The notes under the pieces were generated by a model. That model made no database searches and had not been told where the DNA came from. It was given only the letters and a program-made list of their open reading frames with translations. This document shows positions 45,746-54,710 of a stretch of 64,000 bases of DNA, piece after piece. Made by a program: the position numbers and the translations under genes. The DNA comes from Gammaproteobacteria bacterium 42_54_T18. Its GTDB lineage: Bacteria; Pseudomonadota; Gammaproteobacteria; Pseudomonadales; Ketobacteraceae. The stretch covers positions 62,001 through 126,000 of the forward strand of contig MAAL01000021.1 in NCBI GenBank assembly GCA_002163245.1, read 5' to 3'. Each line of letters opens with the position of its first letter. Within the stretch, counting starts at the first letter, position 1.

Positions 45746-45893
45746 AGTATGATACTTTATTGTCACTATATATGAACGGCAATATAGGTTCGTTTTCGTT
45801 AGTATGATACTTTAATAGTATGTGCTAATTTCACACCTAATAAAATCAAGGAGTTAGATTGCAGTAAGGATGATACTTTATTGTTAATCTACA
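45746..45893 (+). repeat. Left end of element 2 (three TnsB-type sites)
   Basis: Sites start at 45746 (AGTATGATACTTTATT), 45801 (AGTATGATACTTTAAT) and 45867 (AAGGATGATACTTTATT), spaced 55 and 66 bases, and the end is ...AATCTACA at 45893. The target duplication ATCAT follows at once (45894-45898). Confidence 0.93.
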
Positions 45894-45898
45894 ATCAT
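45894..45898. repeat. Target-site duplication, right copy (ATCAT)
   Basis: Identical to 24890-24894. It is part of the perfect palindrome ATCATTT-G-AAATGAT (45894-45908), which contains the start codon of the next gene. Confidence 0.88.
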
Positions 45899-45903
45899 TT
45901 GAA

Positions 45904-46395
45904 ATGATAGAAAAGACGGTAGAAAAACTATTTTATGCCAGTAGGTGGATGTCCGCTCCATTGTATTTGGGCTTGAGTGTGGCGTTATTGCTGCTGGGCA
46001 TAAAATTTTTTGAAGAGTTGATTCACGCATTCCCAATGATTTTGGAGATGCAGGAAACAGATTTGGTTTTGTTGATATTATCACTTGTTGATCTTGCACT
46101 AGTGGGTGGTTTGATCGTTATGGTGATGTTTTCAGGTTATGAAAACTTTGTATCAAAAATCGATCTAGATAATAAAATTGACAAATTGGATTGGCTTGGA
46201 AAGCTCGACTCAGGATCATTAAAACAAAAAGTGGCAGCGTCTATTGTTGCAATATCATCCATTCACTTATTAAAGAAGTTTATGGGGGCGGAAAATGTCG
46301 ATAATGATAAGATGATGTGGTACGTCATCGTACATCTGACATTTGTTGTTTCTGCATTAGGCATGGCCTATGTTGATAAATTAAACAAGAGGTAA
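45904..46395 (+). CDS. yqhA: UPF0114 (YqhA-like) inner-membrane protein
   Basis: 163 residues with three or four membrane helices: [42 protein letters not shown] and [21 protein letters not shown]. The family motif [12 protein letters not shown] and the [16 protein letters not shown] stretch are clear. The function is unknown; the family is widespread in proteobacteria. The N-terminus ([15 protein letters not shown]) aligns with full-length relatives, so the start at 45904 is right, yet the end of the transposon lies only 10 bases before it and no ribosome site remains there. The gene is the first chromosomal gene right of the insertion. Confidence 0.9.
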   Translation: MIEKTVEKLFYASRWMSAPLYLGLSVALLLLGIKFFEELIHAFPMILEMQETDLVLLILSLVDLALVGGLIVMVMFSGYENFVSKIDLDNKIDKLDWLGKLDSGSLKQKVAASIVAISSIHLLKKFMGAENVDNDKMMWYVIVHLTFVVSALGMAYVDKLNKR

Positions 46396-46417
46396 TGTTT
46401 GGTAGATAATTGGGTGC

Positions 46418-46840
46418 CTAATAACGTTCTAAGTTATAGGTAAGTGTTTGATCGGCTTTTTTGTGGATTAAAATTAAGCGCCGCTGATCAATATATTTGA
46501 TAGTAAAATAGCGCTTCACTCGAGTTTTTTTGTCTTTGATTGTTAGTTTACGATCAGATAAAGAGTAGTAAGAGCGCTGTAGACCTTTAGGCATTTCATT
46601 GTGATCTACAAAGCCGTTACGTTTAAAAATCCAATAATCAGACAATGGGGTTGTACCCGAAATATTCTGGCCGCGCTCAAAAATTGCAACAAGTGCCCAA
46701 CGGCCCATAAGTTGAGTGGCATAGCTTTGTTTTGTGTTCCCACCCCAACTGGTTACGTTTGCTGCAAAGCTATGGGAAGAAAAGATCATGGTTGATAGCA
46801 GGGAGAGACAAATGCTAATAAGCAAAAATCGTATTTTCAT
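46418..46840 (-). CDS. Secreted hypothetical protein (lipocalin-like size and layout)
   Basis: 140 residues from the ATG at 46840 (GGAG upstream). Signal peptide: RFLLISICLSLLSTMIFSSHSFAA. The mature part begins TSWGG and has LMGRWALVAIFERGQ, a W-x-F strand (SDYWIFKRNGFVDH), SYYSLSDRKLTIKDKK and a basic final strand set (RRLILIHKKADQTLTYNL). GRW followed by strands recalls small beta-barrel lipocalin-like proteins, but the link is weak. It is transcribed toward the UPF0114 gene. The 265 bases upstream hold only a low-quality frame. Confidence 0.7.
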   Translation of the reverse strand: MKIRFLLISICLSLLSTMIFSSHSFAANVTSWGGNTKQSYATQLMGRWALVAIFERGQNISGTTPLSDYWIFKRNGFVDHNEMPKGLQRSYYSLSDRKLTIKDKKTRVKRYFTIKYIDQRRLILIHKKADQTLTYNLERY

Positions 46841-47105
46841 GTTTAATCTCCCATTTTTATTAAAATATGGCTGCAAGTTTTACGTCATCCTGTTTTAATC
46901 TAGGAGCGAAACTGCGTACTGCAAATGATCCAAATTCCTTTTCAGCGCTACTTAGATAGTTAATACGGTTTGTACAAAGGTCGGTTACCGAATTAAAACA
47001 GAAAATAATGGCAATGAGAACTAGTAAGCACTTGTTACCTAATCGAAAGAGTAACAAAATAACCATTCCTGTTAAATAGTGCATCAATATAATAAGAAGA
47101 GAAAT

Positions 47106-48479
47106 ATGAATCATAAGCCAGATAATGTCACTCTTATTGCACCACATCGAATATTTCGAAAAACATTAACAATAGCATTGCGGAATATACAGCAGTTTCA
47201 ACGGGTGTTGTTTGTGGCCATGTTGTGCCTTATATCTATGCCAAGTGTGGCAACGCTGAGACCGCTGACCGAAATAGCGGCATTTCAAACCATTATGGTT
47301 GAGGGCGAGGACTTAGCAGCAGTGTTGGGAGAGCCCATTGATAAGATATCTTTGGCAGCCGTCATAGATGATGAGATGGAACCGGTTCCCTATCAGATAG
47401 ATGAATACAACAGTGGCGGGGCAGTATTTTTTGAAAACTGGTCGGTGCCGATAGATGGAGTACAGAATCACTTTGATGAAGCGGATAAACTGCTTTTTCT
47501 TCAAAAGGATGCTGGGTCTCGCCGTAAACCTTACCATCGCTTTGATGGTGAATTTTTAGCGGAAGTGGCTCTTACAGATAAAGATGGTATTACACGTTAT
47601 GTTTACGTGATAAAAGGCTCGCGCTTACGCTCAGAAGAACAGTATGTTCGCTATAGTGCAGAGGATGCTTTGGTGGAAACAGATTTTTATTCATTGACCT
47701 ATAACCCAGAAAACCATGTGGTATGGGATGACTTTACATTGGTGAATTACATCGGTGATGAAAACCCTCTGGATGCATTAAAGTTGCGTATGGATGCAGG
47801 GTTAATAACATCATTCTCAAAAACAACATTAAATAATAATCAGATCGTTGCAATACCGGCCGGAGTGCATGTTGGCCCGATACGAGCTTCAACACAAATG
47901 GATTTAACACTGTGGTTATTCAAAATGCCAATGTTACAGGTGAGTTTACAAATTCACCATTACCCAAAGTCTATTGTATATGACGTAAGAATGGTGATAC
48001 CAGATGTACGTCGTAAATTGTTAGTGGACCCCACGTTGTCGATGAGTTTAGATGCGAATAACTTATTAGGTACAACAGTGAGAACAGCTTTAGGGCCAAA
48101 GCAGCCCGGAGTTGTTGATGGTGAAATAGGAGAAGTCGAGCAACAAATAATTGAGGCGGGCCTAACAGCAACGGAGAACTGGATATGGGCATCTACCCAT
48201 CGTAATTTAGATATTGTGGCATTTTTTGATTTCTTAGGTGACACCGATGAACCAATTTCTACGGTATACGTGGATGACAAATTTTTGGAAGATCAACCTG
48301 AACGTTTTGCTGGGCAGCTACCGAATATGGGCTATAAAATAGAAAGTTTGCCTGAAACGGGTTTTTTCGGTTTTGTAACCAGTTTATATATAAGTAATGG
48401 CTTTAAGGGGGACCCTGAGGATTTTACGAAATCTATGCGAACAATGCCTGAAGTGATTGTTAGAAAGATATTAAAATAA
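47106..48479 (+). CDS. Secreted hypothetical protein
   Basis: About 457 residues from the ATG at 47106 (AAGAGA upstream). An N-terminal extension of about 30 residues precedes a hydrophobic signal (VLFVAMLCLISMPSVA). The mature part is beta-rich with repeated D/N-turns (VPYQIDEYNSGGAVFFENW, ADKLLFLQKDAG, GITRYVYVIKG) and ends in a segment about a modelled shape (GYKIESLPETGFFGFVTSLYISNGF). I do not recognise a family. It may belong with the envelope genes nearby, but it is transcribed alone, convergent with 48518. Confidence 0.7.
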   Translation: MNHKPDNVTLIAPHRIFRKTLTIALRNIQQFQRVLFVAMLCLISMPSVATLRPLTEIAAFQTIMVEGEDLAAVLGEPIDKISLAAVIDDEMEPVPYQIDEYNSGGAVFFENWSVPIDGVQNHFDEADKLLFLQKDAGSRRKPYHRFDGEFLAEVALTDKDGITRYVYVIKGSRLRSEEQYVRYSAEDALVETDFYSLTYNPENHVVWDDFTLVNYIGDENPLDALKLRMDAGLITSFSKTTLNNNQIVAIPAGVHVGPIRASTQMDLTLWLFKMPMLQVSLQIHHYPKSIVYDVRMVIPDVRRKLLVDPTLSMSLDANNLLGTTVRTALGPKQPGVVDGEIGEVEQQIIEAGLTATENWIWASTHRNLDIVAFFDFLGDTDEPISTVYVDDKFLEDQPERFAGQLPNMGYKIESLPETGFFGFVTSLYISNGFKGDPEDFTKSMRTMPEVIVRKILK

Positions 48480-48517
48480 GTAGGGCTCGCTAATTAATTT
48501 ATATGAAGGTGTGTGTA

Positions 48518-49066
48518 TTACTCTGTTTCCCCTTCATATAAATTAATATCTGAAAGTTCAAAGTTGCAAGATGGAGACTTGTCTTTTTTACTCTTGCTTT
48601 TTGTGTTTATTGCCAGTGTTTGTCCATTCGATTTAATGGAGAAGGTAAAGCGTCGTTTGACCACCTTAATTTCTATACCGTCGTCGCTTAAAATAAGTTT
48701 TTGAAAAAGTATGGGTTTAAACGATTGGGTAGGGTGATCGATATAAAACTCTTTGTATGATTTATTGCTAGGAACATCAATCGTAAGAAAGGTGCTTTCT
48801 TCATTTGTGTAAAAGTTAGCAAAGCACTTTTTTGATCCTGAGGTACCTGTTAGCTCAATTCTTCCAATGTTATTGCCAAATTGTGAAATCTGCTCATGTA
48901 ATAGGTTTTTAAATTCTTGATGTAGTGCACCATTTTCTCTAGGTATATTTACAACAGTGTCAGCATTTGCATTTACGGTGAGGCTGCCGATACTGATAAG
49001 TGTAAAAAATGAACCTGCTAACTTTTGAACAAAAAACTGTCTGCAACGGGTAGCGTCTGCTGCCAC
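48518..49066 (-). CDS. Secreted hypothetical protein
   Basis: 182 residues with a signal peptide (FFTLISIGSLTVNANA). It starts at a GTG eight bases after AAGGAG, where the ribosome site overlaps the stop of the gene upstream (12-base gap), so the two form an operon. The mature part has two Cys residues (SKKCFANFYT, SPSCNFEL) and alternating strands (FTFSIKSNGQTLAINTK). No family recognised; probably periplasmic. Confidence 0.65.
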   Translation of the reverse strand: MAADATRCRQFFVQKLAGSFFTLISIGSLTVNANADTVVNIPRENGALHQEFKNLLHEQISQFGNNIGRIELTGTSGSKKCFANFYTNEESTFLTIDVPSNKSYKEFYIDHPTQSFKPILFQKLILSDDGIEIKVVKRRFTFSIKSNGQTLAINTKSKSKKDKSPSCNFELSDINLYEGETE

Positions 49067-49078
49067 TGTGCGTTCTCC

Positions 49079-50650
49079 TTAACGTAAGTGTTTGACGAGT
49101 AGCTTTGGAAGGGTTCTGGAGGCTTGTGCTAACAGGGTTTTATGGGCGTCTTTCCCTTCTCCAATAAACACACGCTTTTGATCAGCCTCGATCATTGCTG
49201 AGGTGCTAAAGCGTCCTGTCGCAGTTGGGGACTCTACGTTTTCACCGTTAGCATCAACAATCGAAATGCGCCTTTGGAAATCCAAGGGGCCTTCGTTATC
49301 TTTTTGCCAGCGATTATAAAAATGCTTTATGTTGGAGGTAATTTCACGTCGTTCGGCGTCTTTAATACAATCAATATATTCGGTATTAATAATGCGATCA
49401 TCGTTTTTGGGGGTTGTGCATTGAGCTTGTTGATTGTTAAAAACAATGTTTGCTCTTAGGTTACCGTCACCGATGGGGTCTATTACCGCCAGAAATTCAA
49501 TAGTACGATTGAGTTTTGATGCAACATTCGTTGCTGCTTCTATGGCTGCGCCGCCACCACGGCCATGACCTATTAGGATGATATTGGCATCTTGATGAAT
49601 TTTATTGAGGTGTTTTTCAAATTGTTCTTTAAACAAGGTGGTAGACGTTGAATTGTCTATGCCCTCAAAACCATTCCAATTTGCTTGTATATACTTGGCT
49701 TCGTAAGATTCTACCCATTCTTTTAATTGTAATGTCTCTTCTATATCTTGGTCATATTCTCCAGATACAGCGAATACATAGGACGCGAATTCAGGTTTTT
49801 CAGCTGTTTTTTGACGTTCTTTTTGTGTTCTTGTTGGTGTGATGGCTGCAGGAGCAGGGGCGTTATTGGCTAGTTTAATATGATTAGCTAGTTCTAGCCG
49901 GTTGCCCTTAGTTTTTGTTAGCAGGCTACGGTTACGTTTAACCTGTTTGCGTAAACTAATGATTAAAGTGGCCTTGGTCTCTCGTTGAACAAGAATGGAT
50001 TGTAAACGAGGGTCCAAATCAAGGGTTGAATCTTTTCGCTGTGTTTGAAGGGCAAGCAATTTTTGTTGAGCAGCTTCAGAATTGACTGCGATAGTTTCTA
50101 ATTCCGCTTCTTGTTTGGTTTTCTCCGTTTGGAGTTGATTAGCTTTTTGATTGTTTTGAGCAATCTTTGCGTCGTGTGCTTCTGACTCTAGCTGGCGTTT
50201 AAAAGGATTGAGGGAATTATGGTAGTCTGTTGAACGTTGTGTGTCTCTTAAGGTGAGCTGAATGTCTTTGTCTAATAAACGAATAGAATTTTGAATACGT
50301 TGGGCTTCAAAAGTTTGACGTTTTACCTCACGTTTAGCATCGTGATAAGCCGTTCGATTGCTTGTCCGCTCTTTACGTAATGTTTTACGTTGCTCTAGAA
50401 TTTTACGATCTAAAGACCAGAGTGTACGTTCAATTTTTTTGATTTGATTGTTGTCAGCGGTAAGACTTGCAGTAATTTGAGTCAGTTGTTTATCGTAGGA
50501 CGCCAAATTAGGGGCGGCGTAACTGATCATTGGAGCAGTGCATAATAGTCCAGCAAACACCCAACCCGCTAAACCAAGCGTTTTTGGTGTTTTCACCTGA
50601 ACAGATCCAATGTTCTTTTGTGAGCGATACTGTTTATTAAATTTATACAT
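49079..50650 (-). CDS. Exported coiled-coil protein with a C-terminal alpha/beta-hydrolase-like region
   Basis: 523 residues from the ATG at 50650 (a TTG at 50662 is possible). Signal or anchor segment: GLAGWVFAGLLCTAPMISYA. Residues about 40-250 are a long charged coiled coil (QKTLRKERTSN, NQKANQLQTEKTKQEAELE). The C-terminal part contains ANIILIGHGRGGGAAIEAA followed by FLAVIDPIGDG, the nucleophile-elbow position of an alpha/beta hydrolase, but with Gly where the Ser should be (GHGRG), so it may be inactive. It is co-transcribed with 48518. Function unknown. Confidence 0.65.
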   Translation of the reverse strand: MYKFNKQYRSQKNIGSVQVKTPKTLGLAGWVFAGLLCTAPMISYAAPNLASYDKQLTQITASLTADNNQIKKIERTLWSLDRKILEQRKTLRKERTSNRTAYHDAKREVKRQTFEAQRIQNSIRLLDKDIQLTLRDTQRSTDYHNSLNPFKRQLESEAHDAKIAQNNQKANQLQTEKTKQEAELETIAVNSEAAQQKLLALQTQRKDSTLDLDPRLQSILVQRETKATLIISLRKQVKRNRSLLTKTKGNRLELANHIKLANNAPAPAAITPTRTQKERQKTAEKPEFASYVFAVSGEYDQDIEETLQLKEWVESYEAKYIQANWNGFEGIDNSTSTTLFKEQFEKHLNKIHQDANIILIGHGRGGGAAIEAATNVASKLNRTIEFLAVIDPIGDGNLRANIVFNNQQAQCTTPKNDDRIINTEYIDCIKDAERREITSNIKHFYNRWQKDNEGPLDFQRRISIVDANGENVESPTATGRFSTSAMIEADQKRVFIGEGKDAHKTLLAQASRTLPKLLVKHLR

Positions 50651-51083
50651 GGCAATTTTCAATCGTTATTAGAATTATAATCCTAGTTTACCTAGGCGAC
50701 TTTGTGGTGCCGTTATTTTGATTATGCTGTATAGCTGCTGCAAAAGGTAACGTTTAAATTAAGTATAGTCTGGTATTTGATACGTCGTATTGTTTCAGCA
50801 TCCGGCTGAAACGCACTTTATTAACCACCTTTAATTGAGTATCCAATGAATGAGCATAAATGGCAATACAGTACAGTTCAAGCTCTCATTGGAAATAGCG
50901 TAAAGGTTCGTTATACCTCTGTATTTACCAAGTAACACAGGGGTTTGTGAAGTGTTAATAGTCCCATAGTTTCATGTTACAAAATGTTCAAAAATTGTAC
51001 TTTGTTGTACAAAAAGTAGACTTTGTGGATAACCCAATTCGATAGGGGCGGGGTTGGGTGTAAGTCACCTATATCGATAAAAT
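50651..51083. other. Intergenic region without recognised gene
   Basis: About 430 bases upstream of the coiled-coil gene. It must hold that gene's promoter. AT-rich blocks are present (TTGTACTTTGTTGTACAAAAAG around 51000 has a GTAC-type inverted core), but nothing can be assigned with confidence. Confidence 0.4.
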
Positions 51084-51127
51084 CCAGACACAAAAAAGGA
51101 GCTAATAAGCTCCTTTTTTGTGTCTGG
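51084..51127. terminator. Strong bidirectional rho-independent terminator
   Basis: A perfect 19-base stem (CCAGACACAAAAAAGGAGC, 51084-51102) with its complement at 51109-51127 and a 6-base loop TAATAA. A/T tracts within the arms give a run of T on either strand. It ends the DUF1302-DUF1329 operon. Confidence 0.88.
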
Positions 51128-51139
51128 GCTGTTCTACTT

Positions 51140-51175
51140 AACAGGTGTGCTGATATTTAGGTCAGCACACCTGTT
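51140..51175. terminator. Second hairpin after the DUF1329 gene
   Basis: Perfect 14-base arms AACAGGTGTGCTGA (51140-51153) and complement (51162-51175), loop of 8, ending 10 bases before the DUF1329 stop. No T run; likely an mRNA-stabilising hairpin that works with the terminator beyond it. Confidence 0.65.
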
Positions 51176-51185
51176 ATAGGCAGAA

Positions 51186-52571
51186 TTATCGAACACCAGC
51201 CTGACGTAACGCAGCAGGTTTGTATTCAACTTTGGAGTATTTCTTAGTGAAATCAACGCCTTCATCTTCTTCATTCTCTAACCCAAGGGCTAGATAACGT
51301 TTAGCGTTTAAGTCATATAATACTTCCATCGCATACCAGGGCACTTTTGAATGATAGTACTGCATCTCATAGGCCTGGGCTACACGCCACATGTTTCCAC
51401 GACCGTCATAGTGATCGATAATGGTTGCCTGCCAAGAATCTTCATCAATGTAAAAGGTTCTAGCGCCGTATACGTGACGAGTTCTAGGCTTAAGTTTTGA
51501 TTCCACTACCCATACTCGATGCAACTCATGACGAGTGTATTCTGGGTTAATGTGGCCAGGTTGAATGATATCCTTATACTTCAAACCCTTTTCATCGAGT
51601 TTGTAGTTGTTATAAGGGATATACATTTCCTTCTTGCCTACCAGCTTCCACTCATAGCGATCAGGAGTACCGTTATACATATCAAAGTTATCGGCAGTAC
51701 GTAACCCATCCGCCGCTGTACCCGGTCCGTCATAGGCTACCTGAGGAGCACGACGTACACGACGTTGACCCGCGTTATAGATCCACGCTTTACGCGGCTC
51801 TTTTACTTGGTCAATGGTTTCATGTACCAATAACACGTTACCTGCTAGACGAGCGGGAGATTTTACTTTTTGTTTAAAGTAAAACAGCACGTTTTCATCT
51901 TCGCCGGGTTTGATATCTTTTAGACCGAAGCGAAAGGCTACTTCATCTTCAAAGATAACCACGTTAAAGGCGCCGTTAACCTGAGGCGTTGCCTGGCCGG
52001 TGATTCGTGTTGCTGATTCACCGCGGTAACGTACGATGTGGTTCCAAATGACTTCAACACCTTCGTTTGGAATGGGGAAAGGGTATCCCCGTACGGTGTA
52101 ATCAACTAGACCGTTGCCACCTTTTGCTAGACCTGTGGTAGTCGCATTGATTTTTGTTGCGTCATAAACACTGTCTGGCAATGCCGCTGTACGTCGAGAT
52201 TGGTATATCGGCATTTTATACGTGTCAGGATAAGTCGTAAACATTGCAATCTGACCCGGAGAAAGTTTGTCTTTATACTGATCCACGTTGGCTGCAGTAA
52301 TTTCAAACAACACTTTATCGTCTGGGAATGGATTACATAAGAAGCTTGAACCGTCATAACATGCTGGGCTGTCTTTAAGCCCGCCAGTATACTCAGGAAT
52401 ACTGCCATCAGCATTTGCTGCTTTTTCAGCCCCAATTACTGTTAGCTCGGCTCCTAATTTTGCCGCTTGGCCTGCGTCGACCTTTGCCATTATTGGCGTT
52501 GCTGCGAGTGATGCCGCTAGTAAACCAGAAGCAATCAATGTTTTTTTGAATAATTTGTTTCGCATTTTCAT
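51186..52571 (-). CDS. DUF1329 family outer-membrane-associated protein
   Basis: 461 residues, signal peptide (LIASGLLAASLAATPIMA). Family features: KLGAELTVIGAEKAANADGSIPEYTGGL near the N-terminus, GYPFPIPNEGVEVIWNH, RAWIYNAGQRRVRRAPQVAYD-type strand (KAWIYNAGQRRVRRAP here), and WVVESKLKPRTRH. These proteins have a lipoprotein-carrier-like (LolB) fold and occur beside DUF1302 proteins; a role in envelope transport of hydrophobic compounds has been suggested. It lies 18 bases after the DUF1302 gene, in the same operon. Confidence 0.92.
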   Translation of the reverse strand: MKMRNKLFKKTLIASGLLAASLAATPIMAKVDAGQAAKLGAELTVIGAEKAANADGSIPEYTGGLKDSPACYDGSSFLCNPFPDDKVLFEITAANVDQYKDKLSPGQIAMFTTYPDTYKMPIYQSRRTAALPDSVYDATKINATTTGLAKGGNGLVDYTVRGYPFPIPNEGVEVIWNHIVRYRGESATRITGQATPQVNGAFNVVIFEDEVAFRFGLKDIKPGEDENVLFYFKQKVKSPARLAGNVLLVHETIDQVKEPRKAWIYNAGQRRVRRAPQVAYDGPGTAADGLRTADNFDMYNGTPDRYEWKLVGKKEMYIPYNNYKLDEKGLKYKDIIQPGHINPEYTRHELHRVWVVESKLKPRTRHVYGARTFYIDEDSWQATIIDHYDGRGNMWRVAQAYEMQYYHSKVPWYAMEVLYDLNAKRYLALGLENEEDEGVDFTKKYSKVEYKPAALRQAGVR

Positions 52572-52589
52572 GTCCTTTGCCCCCCTAAC

Positions 52590-54710
52590 TTAGAATGATA
52601 CGCTTGCACTAAGGGTGAAGAAATCCCTATCGGCTAGCTGGTTGTAGGGTTCGGCGCCGAAGAAGTCGGTATAACCAACGGCAACGCTGTATGTGTTCTG
52701 ATAAACGGCCTCAAGATTTAAACTTAAGGACATTCGATCTTCTAGGAAGTTCGAGATGGGGCCTGGTGATACACCGTCCACATCATGGCTAAAGCTGATG
52801 GTTGGCCTTAAGTTAATCCCTGCAAAGACGTTACTGTATTCACCGCTAGCACGGACCTTATAACCCCATGCGAATTGCGTTGGGTAGTTTTTGTCTTCGG
52901 AAGCAAGGCCGCCAGAAAGAACAGATTCTAAAGTTGTGCCAGCTGCTAAGGCTGCTGCTTCTGCAGCATCACCTTGTGCTGCAGCTGTAGCTGCGTCCGC
53001 GCCTGCATCTAAAAAGCCTGCTTCGGTTGCTGCCCCAACTGCCTCGGCAGCGAGTATTCTAGACCAAGCTGTATCAGGAAACCCTGGTGTTAACAACGCG
53101 GCATTATATCCACTGTTTAACGTTAACTCGTCTTCATCAGGAATATCAGCATAGGCAAATGCAACATCCGCAATTAAGGTCCAACGTTCAGCGCCTAGGA
53201 ATCGATCAAAGAAATGAATCATCGAAAATTCAGCTTGGTAATAATCTTCTTCGATATATCCCTTTACGTACTCTCCCGTCCCAAATTTCGACAAACAGTC
53301 ATACGCGATAGGTGCGTCTTCACACATTTGACTTGGGAAGCCGAGCATGCCACCTAGCAGCACACCGTCTTCTATTTGGAAAGGTTGGTCCTTTCTTACG
53401 CTGATTTCGCCAGCAACCGAAGAGGCACCGCCGGGTAATCCTATATCTAATGTGGTACTGAACGAAGCCCCTAACAGTTGAATATCTTCTGGGTATTCAA
53501 CAAAATATGTCCCGTAGGGAAGTAATAATCCAACAGCTGTGGGTTGACCGGCACCAATGAGAGCGTCTCGTATAGGTGATAGATCTGCATTGAGTATTGC
53601 GTTTGTTGCCAATGCACCCAAGGCAGCATTGCTTGTAGCTGCTCCAAGGAATGCACCAAAAGATGCTGCTTCAGGGTCTGGTGTCATACCACTAAGAAGC
53701 GGCAATTTAGAATGGTAGTTGATAAAGTAACCTGCAACCTCTGTCTCAATGGATTCAATGAAATATCGAACAGCGAATCCGAATTGACCTGAATCGCTTG
53801 CTTCGCTGTCTTCACCACGAGGGAGTCTTGTCAAGCTACTATCCAAACCGGGTGCTGTACCTCTTTGTGTACCATCGGTACCGGTTTCCGCTGAAACATA
53901 AAAGCCGTTCACGCAACCGTCGCCAATCAGGTCAGTTGTTGAGAAGAAGGTGCCACAAGGAGGGACACGTGTTTCTTCCCAATCAAACTGGACAAATGCT
54001 TCAAGAGATAGGTTTTCGGTAACACCAATGGAAGCAAACAAGGATTCTGTGGGTAGCAGGGCTTCTTTTAATTCTGCTCCTGGAGCTAGTAAAGCGTTAA
54101 CATCTATGGCGTTGATAGTGTTAATACCATTGGGGAAAAATACACCTTCACCCCAACTTATAACCTGGCGGCCATATCGTACGTTTAATGGCATTTCACC
54201 AATCCACCAGTCTCCCCAAATGAAAGCATCAAGGATTTCTGTATCACTTGTATCCGATTGCCTCGGCTCTGCGGGGTGACCACTATCTGTTGTGGCATAG
54301 AATCCTGGTAAATCAGATCCGCCGTCATTGTTTGATAAACGGTTGTCGTACCACCCTTTGGCACGAACAAAGGCGCCATAGTTTTTGTAATTCATTTCAA
54401 CATCGAACAAGACTTTTACAATTTCGGTATAAGTCTCGCCCTGTTCAAAACGCAAGTTACTGTTATCTTGAGAAGCGGTGTTGTGTTTATGATTTTTTGC
54501 CTCCCCAGCAGCCTCTGCATTGGCAGGCCCAACACCTTCATAATCTACATCCGACGTTCGCCAGCCTGCACCAACGGAAAGGGTCGTATCTAGTTGTATA
54601 CTAAAATCACCGTCACTAAACTCGACGGCTTGAGCTCCCCCGCTCATCAGGCTGCCGAGCGAGACGGCAACCGCGAGTGAGGTTATTTTAAAAGGGTTTC
54701 GTTTTCTCAT
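52590..54710 (-). CDS. DUF1302 family outer-membrane protein
   Basis: 706 residues, signal peptide (SLAVAVSLGSLMSGGAQA), then a beta-barrel-type sequence with alternating aromatic strands (IQLDTTLSVGAGWRT, YGAFVRAKGWYDNRL, LNVRYGRQVISWGEG) and a C-terminal aromatic residue (FFTLSASVSF). DUF1302 proteins are large porin-like proteins paired with DUF1329. An Ala-rich insertion near residues 545-600 (AAEAVGAATEAGFLDAGADAA) is compositionally odd and probably a surface loop. The start ATG follows GGAG by eight bases. Confidence 0.92.
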   Translation of the reverse strand: MRKRNPFKITSLAVAVSLGSLMSGGAQAVEFSDGDFSIQLDTTLSVGAGWRTSDVDYEGVGPANAEAAGEAKNHKHNTASQDNSNLRFEQGETYTEIVKVLFDVEMNYKNYGAFVRAKGWYDNRLSNNDGGSDLPGFYATTDSGHPAEPRQSDTSDTEILDAFIWGDWWIGEMPLNVRYGRQVISWGEGVFFPNGINTINAIDVNALLAPGAELKEALLPTESLFASIGVTENLSLEAFVQFDWEETRVPPCGTFFSTTDLIGDGCVNGFYVSAETGTDGTQRGTAPGLDSSLTRLPRGEDSEASDSGQFGFAVRYFIESIETEVAGYFINYHSKLPLLSGMTPDPEAASFGAFLGAATSNAALGALATNAILNADLSPIRDALIGAGQPTAVGLLLPYGTYFVEYPEDIQLLGASFSTTLDIGLPGGASSVAGEISVRKDQPFQIEDGVLLGGMLGFPSQMCEDAPIAYDCLSKFGTGEYVKGYIEEDYYQAEFSMIHFFDRFLGAERWTLIADVAFAYADIPDEDELTLNSGYNAALLTPGFPDTAWSRILAAEAVGAATEAGFLDAGADAATAAAQGDAAEAAALAAGTTLESVLSGGLASEDKNYPTQFAWGYKVRASGEYSNVFAGINLRPTISFSHDVDGVSPGPISNFLEDRMSLSLNLEAVYQNTYSVAVGYTDFFGAEPYNQLADRDFFTLSASVSF

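Larger units (their letters stand above)
24895..45893 (+). mobile_element. Complete Tn7-like transposon (element 2), 20,999 bp
   Basis: The two ends, read inward, are TGTGGATTGACAATATAG and TGTAGATTAACAATAAAG, continuing similarly to TCATCCTT: about 28 bases with four differences. It is flanked by ATCAT duplications. The right end has closely packed TnsB-type sites next to tnsA, and the left end has three spaced sites. It carries tnsA, tnsB, tnsC, tniQ and tnsE plus cargo (RHS toxin, secreted small proteins, recombinase, an IS, HigBA). All five tns genes are intact with catalytic residues, so the element may still be active. Confidence 0.93.

Noticed and set aside
1-45893. CRISPR-guided (CAST) version of the Tn7-like elements
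   Set aside because: Both TniQ proteins are full TnsD length, tnsA, tnsE and separate tnsB are present, and no cas gene or repeat array is visible.
46860-47147. 95-codon hydrophobic frame on the minus strand
   Set aside because: It overlaps the start of the plus-strand gene at 47106 and has no ribosome site at either possible start; hydrophobicity may come from AT-rich intergenic DNA.
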